DNA of 64,000 bases from Streptomyces humidus (GCF_014649655.1 NZ_BMTL01000035.1:44211-108210); one strand, 5' to 3'. Counted from the first letter of the stretch, positions 50,261-59,770 are shown. Numbers and translations are program-made. The notes: generated by a model from the letters alone, not told the origin.

Positions 50261-53227
50261 TCAGAGGACGCGCAGGGTCCAGCTCCAGCGGTGGACGCCC
50301 GGTGCGACGAGGTAGGAGGGGAAGGTGTCGGGGCCGCACGACGCCGTGCCCAGGCCGCGGTGCGCCGCGTCCAGGTGCACCACGCAGCCGGCCCGCGGGA
50401 CCAGCTCGTCATGGTGGGAGGCGGCGGTCAGGTCCTCGGCGCGGTACCGCGTGACGGAGATCTGGCGCGGCTCGTCCAGCGTGACGGCCAGGCCCGTGGC
50501 GTCCGGCGCGGAGAGCGTGAAGCGTCGCACGCCGTGCCGTCCGCCGCTCTCCTGCGGACGCAGGTACGGCGTGAACAACTCGTCGACGGGGACGCGGTGG
50601 TGGCCCACCGGCGCGCCGCCGCTGCGGTCCGGGTAGGACTCCCAGGGGCCCTGTCCGAACCACTCCAGCAGGTCCAGGCCCGCGACCGTCTCGAAGACCG
50701 TGCCGACGCGTGCGACGTCGTCGAACTCCTCGGGCAGCTCCGCCTGTTCGTCGACGCGCACCCCGCCCTCGACCGGGGTGAACACCTGCCGGTGACGGAC
50801 CACGCCCGCGGTAGCGGCGTACTCGGAGAGCACGGTCACCCCGTCGCCCTCCTGGCGGACCGAGACCAGCTTGCGCACGAGGGAGTCCAGCCCCCACGTC
50901 CGCCAGCGCAGCGCCATGCCGCCCAGCTCGTCGTTGTCGGTGGGCGCCCGCCACAGCGACAGCGTGGGCGAGGAGGTCAGCAGCGGGTGGACGAGGAGTC
51001 CCTCGGCGTCGGTCTCGACGCGTCCGGAGACCGCCGGGGCCCCGGCCGGTTCGGCCGCCCGCAGTCGCACCTGCGGCGCGCACACCGGCGTGCCGCGCGG
51101 CGCCCACGGCAGATCCTCCGCCGTCGTCACCCGCAGCGTCAGCCAGGCCTCTCCGCCGTCCGCCGGCAGCTCGAACGGCAGCGGCACCACCGCCGTCTCG
51201 CCCGGCCGCAGGTCGGGCAGGTCGGCTGCCGCGGTGAGCGTCCCGCCGTGGGCGAGAGACAGCTCCCACTCGCCCGCGAGCCACTCCAGGCCGCGGAAGT
51301 GCTGGTGGTTGGAGAGGACCAGCCCCTCGTGCCGGAAGCCCCGCAGCCTCAGCGGCGCGGCGAGTTCGCGGTGCTCGTACATCACCGGCTTCACGGTGCG
51401 GTCCGGCAGGACCACGCCGTCCGCGATGAACGCGCCGTCGTGGTCCGTCTCGCCGAAGTCGCCGCCGTAGGCCCAGCGGTAGCCGGGTGCGGTGACACCG
51501 TTGTCATAGAGTCCGGCGCCGCCACGCCCGACCGGTCTTCCGTCGTTCACGGACTGAAGGATCCCGTGGTCCCAGAACTCCCAGATGAACCCGCCCTGAA
51601 GACCCGGGGTGGCCTCGATGGCGGCCCAGTGGTCGGCCAGCGTGCCGTTGCTGTTGCCCATCGCGTGCGAGTACTCGCACTGGATCAGCGGCTTCGTCTG
51701 CAGCCCCGACAGCGCGTGCGCCACGCAGTCCTCCAGGGGCGCGTACATCGGACAGGCGATGTCGGAGGCGACGTGCGGATCCGCCCAGCCGCGCTTCGCC
51801 GCGCCCTCGTACTGCAGCGGCCGGGTCGGATCGTGCCGGCGCACCCAGCCCGCGGCCGCGTCGTGGTTGGCCCCGTAGTCGGACTCGTTGCCCAGCGACC
51901 AGACGATGACCGACGGGTGGTTCTTGTCCCGCAGCACCATCCGCGAGACGCGGTCGACGAAGGCGTTCAGATAGCGCGGGTCGTCGGCGATCTCATGGGC
52001 GTGGTCGTGGGACTCGATGTCCGCCTCGTCCACCACGTAGAAACCGATTTCATCGGCGAGGTCGTACAGAGCGGGGTCGTTGGGGTAGTGGGCGGTGCGG
52101 ATCGCGTTGAACCCGAAGCGCTTCAACAGCACCAGGTCGGCGCGCATGTCCTCGACCGACACGGTCCGGCCGGTCAGCGGGTGGAAGTCGTGCCGGTTGA
52201 CCCCGCGAACGAAGATCCGCTCGCCGTTGACCAGCAGGTCGCGGCCGACGATCGTCACGTCGCGGAAGCCGACCCGGTGCCGGGAGGCGTCGGCGACGGA
52301 GCCGTCGGCGCGGTGCAGGCGCACCGTCAGCCCGTACAGCTCCGGCGTCTCCGCCGTCCAGGTGCGCACCTCGGGCACCCGCGCGTGCAGGCGCGCCTCG
52401 CCCAGGAAGGCGGAGACGCGGTCGTCCTCGGCGTTGGCCAGGTCGAACTCCGCGTCCTGCGCCAGCGTGAGTCCGCCGGGCCCGTCCGGCCCGTCGGGCG
52501 CGTCCAGCTCCCCTGTGACGTACCACCCCGCGGGCAGCGCCCCGCCCGCGTCCCGCACCCGGCAGTCGACCCGCAGCTCGCCCTCCGCCGACGCCCGCAC
52601 GTCCACGTCGGCCAGATACAGCGGGTCGGTGGCGTACAGCAGCACCGAGCGGGTGATCCCGCCGTGCCACCAGTGGTCCTGGTCCTCGATGTGCGAGGCG
52701 TCCGACCACTTGACGACCGTCAGCCGCACGACCGATGGCCGGCCGGGGGACAGGACGTCCGAGACGTCGAACTCGGCCGCCAGACGGGAGTCCTTGGAGA
52801 GGCCGACGGGCCGCCCGTCGACGTGCACCAGCAGCACGCTCTCGGCGGCCCCGACCTGGAGCACGATCCGGCGCCCGGCCCAGTCGGCGGGGACGTCGAC
52901 CTCCCGTTCGTACACGCCGGTGGGATTGGCGTCGGGCGACAGCGGAGGGAACTCCGGGAACGGCATGCGGATGTTCAGGTACCGCGGCAGGTCGACAGTG
53001 CCCTGGACGTTCTGCATGGTCCAGACGCCGGGCACGGCCGCCGAGGACCAGTCACCGCCGACCGGCGCGTCCGGAGCGGGCAGCAACCGGAAACGCCAGT
53101 CGCCGTCCAGGGAGTGTGCTCCGGCGCGCCGGTCGACGGCGTTCATGGGCAGCCGCCGCCAGGAGGTCACCTCGGGGGACCTCCACGGGCTCAGCGCCAG
53201 CAGAGGATCGCTCACGTGGTCGTTCAC
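50261..53227 (-). CDS. Beta-galactosidase, GH2 (LacZ type)
   Basis: A 988-residue GH2 enzyme with all five LacZ-like regions. It begins with WRSPEVTSWRRLPMNAV and DGDWRFRLLP. The acid/base Glu is in IVWSLGNESDYG and the nucleophile Glu in IQCEYSHAMGNS. NRHDFHP and a C-terminal beta-sandwich domain with WFGQGPWESYPDR follow. No signal peptide is present, so it acts on imported oligosaccharides. The GTG start overlaps the permease stop (GTGA). A much longer open frame upstream in this phase is antisense/out-of-frame permease DNA and not part of the protein. Confidence 0.93.
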   Translation of the reverse strand: MNDHVSDPLLALSPWRSPEVTSWRRLPMNAVDRRAGAHSLDGDWRFRLLPAPDAPVGGDWSSAAVPGVWTMQNVQGTVDLPRYLNIRMPFPEFPPLSPDANPTGVYEREVDVPADWAGRRIVLQVGAAESVLLVHVDGRPVGLSKDSRLAAEFDVSDVLSPGRPSVVRLTVVKWSDASHIEDQDHWWHGGITRSVLLYATDPLYLADVDVRASAEGELRVDCRVRDAGGALPAGWYVTGELDAPDGPDGPGGLTLAQDAEFDLANAEDDRVSAFLGEARLHARVPEVRTWTAETPELYGLTVRLHRADGSVADASRHRVGFRDVTIVGRDLLVNGERIFVRGVNRHDFHPLTGRTVSVEDMRADLVLLKRFGFNAIRTAHYPNDPALYDLADEIGFYVVDEADIESHDHAHEIADDPRYLNAFVDRVSRMVLRDKNHPSVIVWSLGNESDYGANHDAAAGWVRRHDPTRPLQYEGAAKRGWADPHVASDIACPMYAPLEDCVAHALSGLQTKPLIQCEYSHAMGNSNGTLADHWAAIEATPGLQGGFIWEFWDHGILQSVNDGRPVGRGGAGLYDNGVTAPGYRWAYGGDFGETDHDGAFIADGVVLPDRTVKPVMYEHRELAAPLRLRGFRHEGLVLSNHQHFRGLEWLAGEWELSLAHGGTLTAAADLPDLRPGETAVVPLPFELPADGGEAWLTLRVTTAEDLPWAPRGTPVCAPQVRLRAAEPAGAPAVSGRVETDAEGLLVHPLLTSSPTLSLWRAPTDNDELGGMALRWRTWGLDSLVRKLVSVRQEGDGVTVLSEYAATAGVVRHRQVFTPVEGGVRVDEQAELPEEFDDVARVGTVFETVAGLDLLEWFGQGPWESYPDRSGGAPVGHHRVPVDELFTPYLRPQESGGRHGVRRFTLSAPDATGLAVTLDEPRQISVTRYRAEDLTAASHHDELVPRAGCVVHLDAAHRGLGTASCGPDTFPSYLVAPGVHRWSWTLRVL

Positions 53228-54093
53228 TTGATCGCTCCCTTGGCGAGGTCGCCGATGATCTGGCGGGCGCCGATCGCGAACACGATCAGCAGCGGGACGA
53301 GGGCGAGCAGCGCGCCGGTCATGACCATTCCGTAGTCGGTGGTGCCGTGGGTGCCGTTGAGCTGGGACAGGGCGACCTGGAGGGTCACGTTGTCCGGGTC
53401 GGTGAGGGCGATCAGGGGCCAGGCGTAGTCGTTCCACTGGCCCATGAAGGTGAAGATGCCGAGGAAGGCCAGGCCCGGCCGGACGACGGGCAGCGCCACG
53501 TGCCAGTACTGGCGCAGGAAGTGCGCGCCGTCGATCCGGGAGGCGTCCAGCAGCTCGTCGTGGATCGCGCCCTTCATGTACTGGCGCATCCAGAAGATGC
53601 CGAAGGCGTTGGCGGCCGCCGGCACGATCAAGGCCGTCATCGAGCCGATCCAGCCGAGCCTCGCCATGATGACGAACTGCGGGATCGCCTGGAGCTGCGC
53701 CGGGACCATGAAGATGAACATGAGCAACATGAACAGCAACCGCTTGCCCGGGAACGCGAACTTGGCGAAGACGAAGGCCGCCAGCGAGTCGAAGAACAGG
53801 ACCAGGAAGGTCACCGAGCCCGCCACCAGCAGCGAGTTGACCATCGAGCCGAAGAAGTCGACGGTGTCGAGGAGGCTGCGCACGTTCTCCGCGAAGTGCG
53901 TGCCCGGCAGCAGCTTGGGCGGATAGGAGAAGATCTCCGACGTCGTGTGCGTCGACATGATGACGGCCCAGTAGAACGGGAAGGCCGAGAGCAGGACGCC
54001 GAGCACGAGAACGGCGTGCAGCGCGAGCCCTCTGCGCCGCGAGCCGTCGATCCCCCGGGTACGACGGAGTCGTGTTCCTTGGATGGATGCCAT
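53224..54093 (-). CDS. ABC sugar transporter permease, MalG type
   Basis: A 289-residue inner-membrane permease with about six helices. The EAA loop is DASRIDGAHFLRQYWHVALPVVRPG, contacting the ATPase. It begins with a basic cytoplasmic tail, then LHAVLVLGVLLSAFPFYW. It pairs with the MalF-type permease 15 bp upstream. No ATPase gene is in the operon; streptomycetes typically share the multi-sugar ATPase MsiK among such importers. It is translationally coupled to the GH2 gene. Confidence 0.92.
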   Translation of the reverse strand: MASIQGTRLRRTRGIDGSRRRGLALHAVLVLGVLLSAFPFYWAVIMSTHTTSEIFSYPPKLLPGTHFAENVRSLLDTVDFFGSMVNSLLVAGSVTFLVLFFDSLAAFVFAKFAFPGKRLLFMLLMFIFMVPAQLQAIPQFVIMARLGWIGSMTALIVPAAANAFGIFWMRQYMKGAIHDELLDASRIDGAHFLRQYWHVALPVVRPGLAFLGIFTFMGQWNDYAWPLIALTDPDNVTLQVALSQLNGTHGTTDYGMVMTGALLALVPLLIVFAIGARQIIGDLAKGAIK

Positions 54094-54108
54094 GGTGTGC
54101 GGGCCTCC

Positions 54109-55071
54109 CTAGTCTTCGCCCCGGCGCTGCACGAGGCGCCAGTTGATGATCGAGAAGAGGACGACGACGAGGAAGATGCCCCACGCCACGGCGGCGCCGT
54201 AGCCGAAGTCGTTGTTGTCGAAGGTCTGCTGGAAGAAGTAGAGGACCATCGTCCGGCCGGCGTGGCCCGGACCGCCCGAGAACGTCGATTCGTTGGAGGT
54301 GTTCTGCAGCAGCACCTGGGGTTCGGAGAAGCTCTGCAGTCCGGTGATCGTCGACACGACGAGCACGAACAGCAGCACCGGGCGCATCATCGGCAGCGTG
54401 ATCCGGAAGAAGGTCTGCACGGGGCCCGCGCCGTCCATCCGCGCCGCCTCGTACAGTTCGCCCGGGACGGTCTGCAGCCCCGCGAGGAAGATGATCGCGT
54501 TGTAACCGGTCCACTGCCAGGTCATCAGGGCCGCGATGGCGATCTTGATTCCCCACGGAGTGTTCAGCCAGGCGATCTGGTCGAAGCCGATCGCCTGGAG
54601 GAAAGCGTTCACGAGACCGAAGTTGGTGGAGAAGACCGAACCGAAGACGATCGCGACGGCCACGACCGAGGTGACGTTCGGCAGGAAGTAGGCGAAGCGG
54701 TAGACGTTCTTGAAACGGACCGCCGAGTTGAGCATCACGGCCGTCACCATCGCCAGGAAGATCATGGGGAAGGTGGCCAGCGCCCAGATGACGAGCGTGG
54801 TCCCGATCGAGGTCCAGAAATCGGCGTCGCCGAGCAGGTACCGGTACTGCGACAGGCCCGCCCACTCCATCGAGCCGAGGCCGTCCCAGCGGTGGAAGGA
54901 GAGGTAGAGGGAGAACCCGACGGGGATCAGTCCGAAGCAGAGGAAGAGCAGATAGAAGGGGGAGATCGCGGCATAGAGATGCCAGTGTTTGCGAAAACCC
55001 TTTCTGGGCCGTGCGACGGGTGTTTCCGTCCTGACCGCCGGGGGCTTCTCCAGTGCGGGGAGCGTGGCCAT
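54109..55071 (-). CDS. ABC sugar transporter permease, MalF type
   Basis: A 320-residue permease with about six helices and the EAA loop EAARMDGAGPVQTFFRITLPMMRPV. A hydrophilic N-terminal tail of about 30 residues precedes the first helix (YAAISPFYLLFLCFGLIPVG). Its ATG shares one base with the stop of the binding-protein gene. It is the partner of the MalG-type protein, carrying an oligosaccharide of the galactoside/mannoside class to the cytosol. Confidence 0.92.
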   Translation of the reverse strand: MATLPALEKPPAVRTETPVARPRKGFRKHWHLYAAISPFYLLFLCFGLIPVGFSLYLSFHRWDGLGSMEWAGLSQYRYLLGDADFWTSIGTTLVIWALATFPMIFLAMVTAVMLNSAVRFKNVYRFAYFLPNVTSVVAVAIVFGSVFSTNFGLVNAFLQAIGFDQIAWLNTPWGIKIAIAALMTWQWTGYNAIIFLAGLQTVPGELYEAARMDGAGPVQTFFRITLPMMRPVLLFVLVVSTITGLQSFSEPQVLLQNTSNESTFSGGPGHAGRTMVLYFFQQTFDNNDFGYGAAVAWGIFLVVVLFSIINWRLVQRRGED

Positions 55072-56357
55072 CAGTAGCTCACCCCCAGGTGCTTCGCGAT
55101 GCGCCGACAGGTGCTCATGGCGTCACTCCAGGCCTGTTCCGGGTCCTTGCCGAGGACGCCCACGTTCTTGATCTCGTCCTTGACGGGCTGCCCGAGCGCC
55201 ACGTCGAACGGGCTGTTGTAGGCGACCACGATCTTCTGCGCGGCAGGCCCGAAGACGTCCATGGTGACCTGGCCGCCGAAGAAGGGGTCGGGCTCACGGA
55301 CCTGTTTCAGGGCGTACGAGGCGGGGGTGGAGGGGAAGAGCCCCGCGTCGACGAAGCCCTGCGCCTGGTTGCCCGCGTCGAGCATCCAGCTGATGATCCG
55401 GAAGGCCTGCTCGGGCTCGCGGCACGCCTTGGTGACCGACAGGAAGGAGCCGCCGTTGTTGGCGGGCCGCACGGGCATGTCGGCCACCCGCCACCGGCCC
55501 TTCGTCCTCGGCACGCCGTTCTTGAGGTCGCCGGTGGCCCAGGAGGCGCCCAGCTGGCTCGGCAGCCTGCCGGACTCCACGGCCGAGAGCTGGTCGGGGG
55601 TGCCGTTGACCAGGTTCGAGACGATTCCGCGCTGCTTGGCCTCCACGGCGAGCGCCCAGGCGTGGCGCACATGCTCCTGGTCGCCGATGAAGTGGCGGTC
55701 CTTGTCGACGTATCGCGCGCTGCCCTGCTGGACCGCGTTCTCGAAGACGCTGTTGATGTCCGTCAGCAGGGAGGCGCCCGGGATCCGCCGGCCGAGCTTC
55801 TCGCCCGCGGCGAAGAACTTCTCCCAGGTGTCGAGCTCCCTGGAGACGTCGGCGGGCTCGTAGGGCAGGCCGGCCTTCCGGAAGACGTCGTACTGGTAGA
55901 AGTGCGCGACCGGCCCGCAGTCGATCGGGAAGCCGACCATCGTGCCGTCGTCGGCGATGCCCTGGTCCCACTTCCACGGCAGGTAACCGCTCTTGTACCG
56001 GTCGGCGCCCAGGGTGCGCAGATCCACGAACTGGTCGGCGTTGGGCAGATAGGACGCCATGTCCTCGCCTTTGAGCCCCGCGATGTCGGGGACATGGGCG
56101 CGGCCCGCCATGGTGGTGATCAGTTTGGAGCGGTAGTAACCGCCGATCTTGACCGCTCGCAGGTCGACCGAGCTGTCGTAACGGGCCTTGGCGTTCTTGA
56201 CGACGGTGTCGCCGAGCCCGCCGTCCCAGTACCACAGGACCATGTTCCGGCCGGTGGAGCCGGTCGGGACGGCGCAGCCGGCCGTCAGGCCGCCGAGCGC
56301 CGTGGCGGCCGTGCCGGCCAGGCCCGCGCGCAGCAGGCCTCTTCGTGAGAGCCGCAC
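55071..56357 (-). CDS. ABC sugar transporter substrate-binding lipoprotein
   Basis: A family 1 solute-binding lipoprotein, 428 residues from the GTG at 56357. The signal has a twin-arginine-like RLSRRGLLRAGLAGTAA and a lipobox LTAGC. Mature features are VLWYWDGGLGD, DIAGLKGEDMASYLP, FPIDCGPVAHFY and SWMLDAGNQAQGF, typical of extracellular oligosaccharide receptors. An ATG at 56447 would add 30 residues encoded by a 28-bp tandem duplication and makes a poor signal peptide, so the shorter start is preferred, although the spacing of its SD-like sequence is imperfect. It heads the importer portion of the operon below the PfkB kinase gene. Confidence 0.87.
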   Translation of the reverse strand: MRLSRRGLLRAGLAGTAATALGGLTAGCAVPTGSTGRNMVLWYWDGGLGDTVVKNAKARYDSSVDLRAVKIGGYYRSKLITTMAGRAHVPDIAGLKGEDMASYLPNADQFVDLRTLGADRYKSGYLPWKWDQGIADDGTMVGFPIDCGPVAHFYQYDVFRKAGLPYEPADVSRELDTWEKFFAAGEKLGRRIPGASLLTDINSVFENAVQQGSARYVDKDRHFIGDQEHVRHAWALAVEAKQRGIVSNLVNGTPDQLSAVESGRLPSQLGASWATGDLKNGVPRTKGRWRVADMPVRPANNGGSFLSVTKACREPEQAFRIISWMLDAGNQAQGFVDAGLFPSTPASYALKQVREPDPFFGGQVTMDVFGPAAQKIVVAYNSPFDVALGQPVKDEIKNVGVLGKDPEQAWSDAMSTCRRIAKHLGVSY

Positions 56358-56382
56358 AGCTCCCACCGCCTTTCGGGTCTGT

Positions 56383-56438
56383 TCGCGTCTTCGCAGACGG
56401 TGTGCACTTCTCGCGTCTTCGCGGACGGTGTGCACTTC
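56383..56438. repeat. 28-bp tandem duplication before the binding-protein gene
   Basis: Two head-to-tail 28-bp copies (56383-56410 and 56411-56438) differ at a single position and each contain GTGCAC. As 28 is not a multiple of three, the duplication shifts frame and argues that this stretch is not coding. It lies between the kinase stop and the preferred start of the binding protein. Confidence 0.85.
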
Positions 56439-56481
56439 GAGGGACATGCGTGGGTGTCGTCGGGTCGGGGGAGGGGTGCCG

Positions 56482-57501
56482 TCAGGACCGCGGGGCGGGC
56501 GGGGTGACCGGGGCGTACCGCACGGGCGGCCCCACGTCCGCGGGGATGCGGTCGGCCAGGAAGCCGTAGGCCCGCTTGAGCTCGGGGTCGTCCAGCGAGC
56601 GCCACCAGCGCTCGACGCCGTACCAGCCGGGAGCGGCGAGAGCGCCGCCGTGGCGCCGCACCGAGAGCCCGGCGGCGAGGACGGCGAACCGCAGCCGTTC
56701 GACCAGCGGCCACCCGCCGAGCGAGGCGGCGACGAAGCTCGCGCCGAACACGTCCCCGGCGCCCGTCGCGTCCAGGACGTCCCCGGCGAGAGCGGGGACC
56801 TCGGCGTACTCCCCGGTGCTCTGGTCGACGGCGATCGCGCCGTCGGCGCCCCGGGTGACCACGGCCACCGGCACCAGTTCCGCGAGCGCGCCGAGCGCGG
56901 CGGCCGCGGTGCCGGTGCGGGTGTACGCCATCGCCTCGCTCTCGTTGGGGAGGAAGGCGTGGCACAGGGCGAGCTGTTCCAGCAGGTCGGCGGACCACTC
57001 CCGGGTGGGGTCCCAGCCCACGTCGGCGAAGATCCGCGTGCCGTTCGCGGCCGCCTTGGCGAGCCATCCGCGCGGTTCGGCCTCCAGGTGCACGAGGGCG
57101 GTGCGCGCCTCGGGCGGGTCGCCCAGCAGCACGTCCTGCGAGTACGGCGGTTCCTGGCCGTGGGTGACGAGGGCCCGGTCGTGGCCCTCGGCGAGGGCGA
57201 CGGTGACCGGAGTGGGCCAGCCCGGCGCCGTGCGCGAGAGGGCGAGGTCCACGCCCTCCTGGCCGGCGAGGACCTCATGGCAGTGGGCGCCGTAGAAGTC
57301 GTCGCCGAAGACCGTGGCCAGACAGGTGCGCAGGCCGAAGCGGGAGGCCGCCACCGCGAGGTTGGCGATGCCGCCGGGGCCGCAGCCCATCCCCGTGGTC
57401 CAGATCTCCTCGCCGGGAGTCGGCGGTCCGCCGAGCCCCGTGAGGACGATGTCGTAGAAGAGCAGCCCGGTGAGCAGCACCTCGGGCCGGTCGTCGTCCA
57501 C
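56482..57501 (-). CDS. PfkB-family carbohydrate kinase
   Basis: A 339-residue ribokinase-fold kinase. The N-terminal GLGGPPTPGEEIWTTGMGCGPGGIANLAVAASR carries the glycine-rich substrate motif. The C-terminal DATGAGDVFGASFVAA holds the catalytic Asp and anion hole. It phosphorylates a sugar, or a related polyol, with ATP. The GTG at 57501 has GAGAGG upstream. It is the first gene of the leftward operon and diverges from the DeoR gene. A sugar kinase together with a DeoR regulator (which senses sugar phosphates) and a GH4 enzyme fits intracellular catabolism of a released monosaccharide. Confidence 0.9.
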   Translation of the reverse strand: MDDDRPEVLLTGLLFYDIVLTGLGGPPTPGEEIWTTGMGCGPGGIANLAVAASRFGLRTCLATVFGDDFYGAHCHEVLAGQEGVDLALSRTAPGWPTPVTVALAEGHDRALVTHGQEPPYSQDVLLGDPPEARTALVHLEAEPRGWLAKAAANGTRIFADVGWDPTREWSADLLEQLALCHAFLPNESEAMAYTRTGTAAAALGALAELVPVAVVTRGADGAIAVDQSTGEYAEVPALAGDVLDATGAGDVFGASFVAASLGGWPLVERLRFAVLAAGLSVRRHGGALAAPGWYGVERWWRSLDDPELKRAYGFLADRIPADVGPPVRYAPVTPPAPRS

Positions 57502-57562
57502 CGTGCATCCTCTCGTCGCAAGAATCGACGGAGCCCGTCACGTCGGAGGAGCTCGTCAAAAC

Positions 57563-57646
57563 TCTTCAATTCGTGACCGGAATCGTGCGCCCATCGGCGA
57601 CATTGGTCAATACCTCAGCAGAAGTGAGCATGGATTTGATTGAAGA
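57563..57646. promoter_or_regulatory. Divergent control region, DeoR-type sites
   Basis: TCTTCAAT at 57563-57570 and its reverse complement ATTGAAGA at 57639-57646 lie in the A/T-rich interval between the kinase and deoR-type genes, 76 bp apart, one near each start. This would suit looping or dual repression by the DeoR regulator. Confidence 0.5.
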
Positions 57647-58431
57647 TGACGAGTAGTGTTCATGACGTGCTGGCAGAACGACGACATCAACTCATCCTGC
57701 GGGCCCTGCGCTCCGGCGGTCCCGCGGCCGTGACCGATCTCTCCGAGCAGCTGGGCGTGAGCCCCGCCACGATCAGGCGCGACCTGCTCAAACTCGAGGA
57801 GGACGGCCTGCTCACCCGGGTGCACGGCGGAGCCGTCGCGGAGGAGGGCGACCAGCCCTTCGCCGAGGTCGCCGAGGTGCGCGTGGCCGAGAAGGACGCG
57901 ATAGCGGCCCGGGCCGCGGCGATGGTCGCGGACGGCCAGTCGGTGCTCCTCGACATCGGCACCACGGCCTACCGTCTGGCCCGGCAGCTGCACGGCCGCC
58001 GGCTCACGGTGATCACCAGCAACCTGGTGGTGTACGAGGAACTCGCCGACGACGAGGGCATCGAGCTGGTGCTGCTCGGCGGCATGGTCCGCCGCGAGTA
58101 CCGCTCCCTGGTCGGCTTCCTCACCGAGGACAACCTGCGCCAGCTGCACGCCGACTGGCTGTTCCTCGGCACCAGCGGTGTGCGTCCGGGCGGGCAGGTG
58201 ATGGACACGACGGTCGTCGAGGTGCCGGTGAAACGGGCCATGATCGAGGCCGCTGACAAGGTCGTCCTGCTCGCCGACTCGGCGAAGTTCCCGGGTACGG
58301 GCATGGCGAAGGTCTGCGGTCCCGAGGACCTGGACGTGGTGGTGACGGACACGCCGGTCGATCCGGCGACCCGGTCCTCCTTCGAGGAGGCGGGCGTCGA
58401 GGTGGTCGTGGCAGGAAAGGTGCGAGCGTGA
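57646..58431 (+). CDS. DeoR-family transcriptional regulator
   Basis: A 261-residue DeoR-type repressor. The N-terminal HTH is ERRHQLILRALRSGG, with VTDLSEQLGVSPATIRRDLLKLEEDGLLTRVHGGAV (the family signature). The C-terminal sugar-phosphate-binding DeoRC domain has LDIGTTAYRLARQL, ITSNLVVYEEL and FLGTSGVRPGG. The ATG at 57646 is chosen; TTG 57640 and GTG 57658 are alternatives, and no good SD is seen, so it may be leaderless. It is translationally coupled (GTGA) to the GH4 gene. It should repress both divergent arms of the locus until a sugar phosphate made by the kinase accumulates. Confidence 0.9.
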   Translation: MTSSVHDVLAERRHQLILRALRSGGPAAVTDLSEQLGVSPATIRRDLLKLEEDGLLTRVHGGAVAEEGDQPFAEVAEVRVAEKDAIAARAAAMVADGQSVLLDIGTTAYRLARQLHGRRLTVITSNLVVYEELADDEGIELVLLGGMVRREYRSLVGFLTEDNLRQLHADWLFLGTSGVRPGGQVMDTTVVEVPVKRAMIEAADKVVLLADSAKFPGTGMAKVCGPEDLDVVVTDTPVDPATRSSFEEAGVEVVVAGKVRA

Positions 58432-59765
58432 AACTGACGATTCTCGGCGGCGGCGGATTCCGGGTGCCGCTCGTGTACGGGGCGCTCCTGGCGGACCGCG
58501 GCGAGGGCCGGGTCACCCGGGTCGTCCTGCACGATCTGGACGACAGCCGGCTGAACGCGGTCGCCCGCGTGCTGGGCGAGCAGGCGGCCGCCGTCCCCGA
58601 CGCGCCGGAGGTGACGGCCACCACCGACCTCGACGAGGCGCTGCGCGGCGCCGACTTCGTCTTCTCCGCGATCCGGGTCGGCGGTCTCGAAGGCCGTGCG
58701 GACGACGAACGGGTGGCTCTGGCGCAGGGCGTCCTCGGCCAGGAGACGGTCGGCGCCGGCGGCATCGCCTACGGACTGCGGACCGTGCCCGTCGCCGTCG
58801 ACATCGCCCGGCGGGTGGCCCGTCTGGCGCCCGACGCCTGGGTCATCAACTTCACCAACCCCGCCGGTCTCGTCACCGAGGCCATGTCCCGCCACCTGGG
58901 CGACCGGGTGATCGGCATCTGCGACTCCCCGGTCGGGCTCGGCCGCCGCATCGCCCGCGTGCTCGGCGCGGACCCGAAGGAGGCGTGGATCGACTACGTC
59001 GGCCTCAACCACCTCGGCTGGGTGCGCGGCCTGCGGGTCGCCGGCCGCGACGAGCTGCCGCGGCTGCTCGCCGACCCCGGCCTGCTCGGCTCCTTCGAGG
59101 AGGGCAAGCTCTTCGGCGTCGACTGGCTGCGGTCCCTCGGCGCGATCCCCAACGAGTACCTGCACTACTACTACTTCAACCGGGAGACCGTGCAGGCCTA
59201 CCAGCAGGCCGAGAAGACCCGCGGCGCCTTCCTGGCCGACCAGCAGGCCCGCTTCTACGAGGAGATGAAGCGCCCCGGCGCGGCCGCCCTGAGCGCCTGG
59301 GACCGCACCCGCGCCGAACGCGAGGCCACCTACATGGCCGAGAACCGGGAGAGCGCCGGCGCCGGCGAACGCGACGCCGACGACCTCTCCGGCGGCTACG
59401 AGAAGGTCGCTCTCGCCCTGATGCGGGCCATCGCCCGCGACGAGCGCACGACGCTGATCCTCAACGTGCGCAACCAGGGCACCCTCTCGGTGCTCGACGC
59501 GGACGCCGTCATCGAGGTGCCCGCGCTGGTCGACGCCAACGGCGCGCATCCGGTCTCCGTGGCCCCGCTGCCCGAGCACGCCACCGGGCTGGTCTGCGCC
59601 GTCAAGGGCGTCGAGCGCGAGGTGCTGGCCGCCGCCGAGTCCGGCTCGCGCGCGACGGCCGTGAAGGCCTTCGCGCTGCATCCCCTGGTCGATTCGGTGA
59701 ACGTGGCCCGCAGGCTGGTCGAGGGCTACACCGACGTCCATCCCGGGCTGGCGTACCTTAGGTAG
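58428..59765 (+). CDS. GH4-family glycosidase (6-phospho-beta-glucosidase-like)
   Basis: A 445-residue NAD- and divalent-metal-dependent glycosidase of family 4. The NAD-binding N-terminus is KLTILGGGGFRVP. Other marks are FTNPAG, the metal-ligand Cys in GICDSPVGL and the His in VGLNHLGW, and the phosphate-region IPNEYLHYYYF. GH4 enzymes cleave by redox-assisted elimination, and most bacterial 6-phospho types act on phosphorylated disaccharides. Because the importer here is ABC and not PTS, phosphorylation would have to come from outside or from the PfkB kinase. It overlaps the deoR stop by 4 bp. Confidence 0.9.
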   Translation: MKLTILGGGGFRVPLVYGALLADRGEGRVTRVVLHDLDDSRLNAVARVLGEQAAAVPDAPEVTATTDLDEALRGADFVFSAIRVGGLEGRADDERVALAQGVLGQETVGAGGIAYGLRTVPVAVDIARRVARLAPDAWVINFTNPAGLVTEAMSRHLGDRVIGICDSPVGLGRRIARVLGADPKEAWIDYVGLNHLGWVRGLRVAGRDELPRLLADPGLLGSFEEGKLFGVDWLRSLGAIPNEYLHYYYFNRETVQAYQQAEKTRGAFLADQQARFYEEMKRPGAAALSAWDRTRAEREATYMAENRESAGAGERDADDLSGGYEKVALALMRAIARDERTTLILNVRNQGTLSVLDADAVIEVPALVDANGAHPVSVAPLPEHATGLVCAVKGVEREVLAAAESGSRATAVKAFALHPLVDSVNVARRLVEGYTDVHPGLAYLR

Positions 59766-59770
59766 ACGTC

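Noticed and set aside
50261..54865. A single 1534-codon minus-strand ORF covering the beta-galactosidase and both permease genes
   Set aside because: Only the part from 53227 to 50261 is GH2-like. The upstream part is a GC-rich out-of-frame reading of the MalG and MalF genes, which have clear homology in their own frame.
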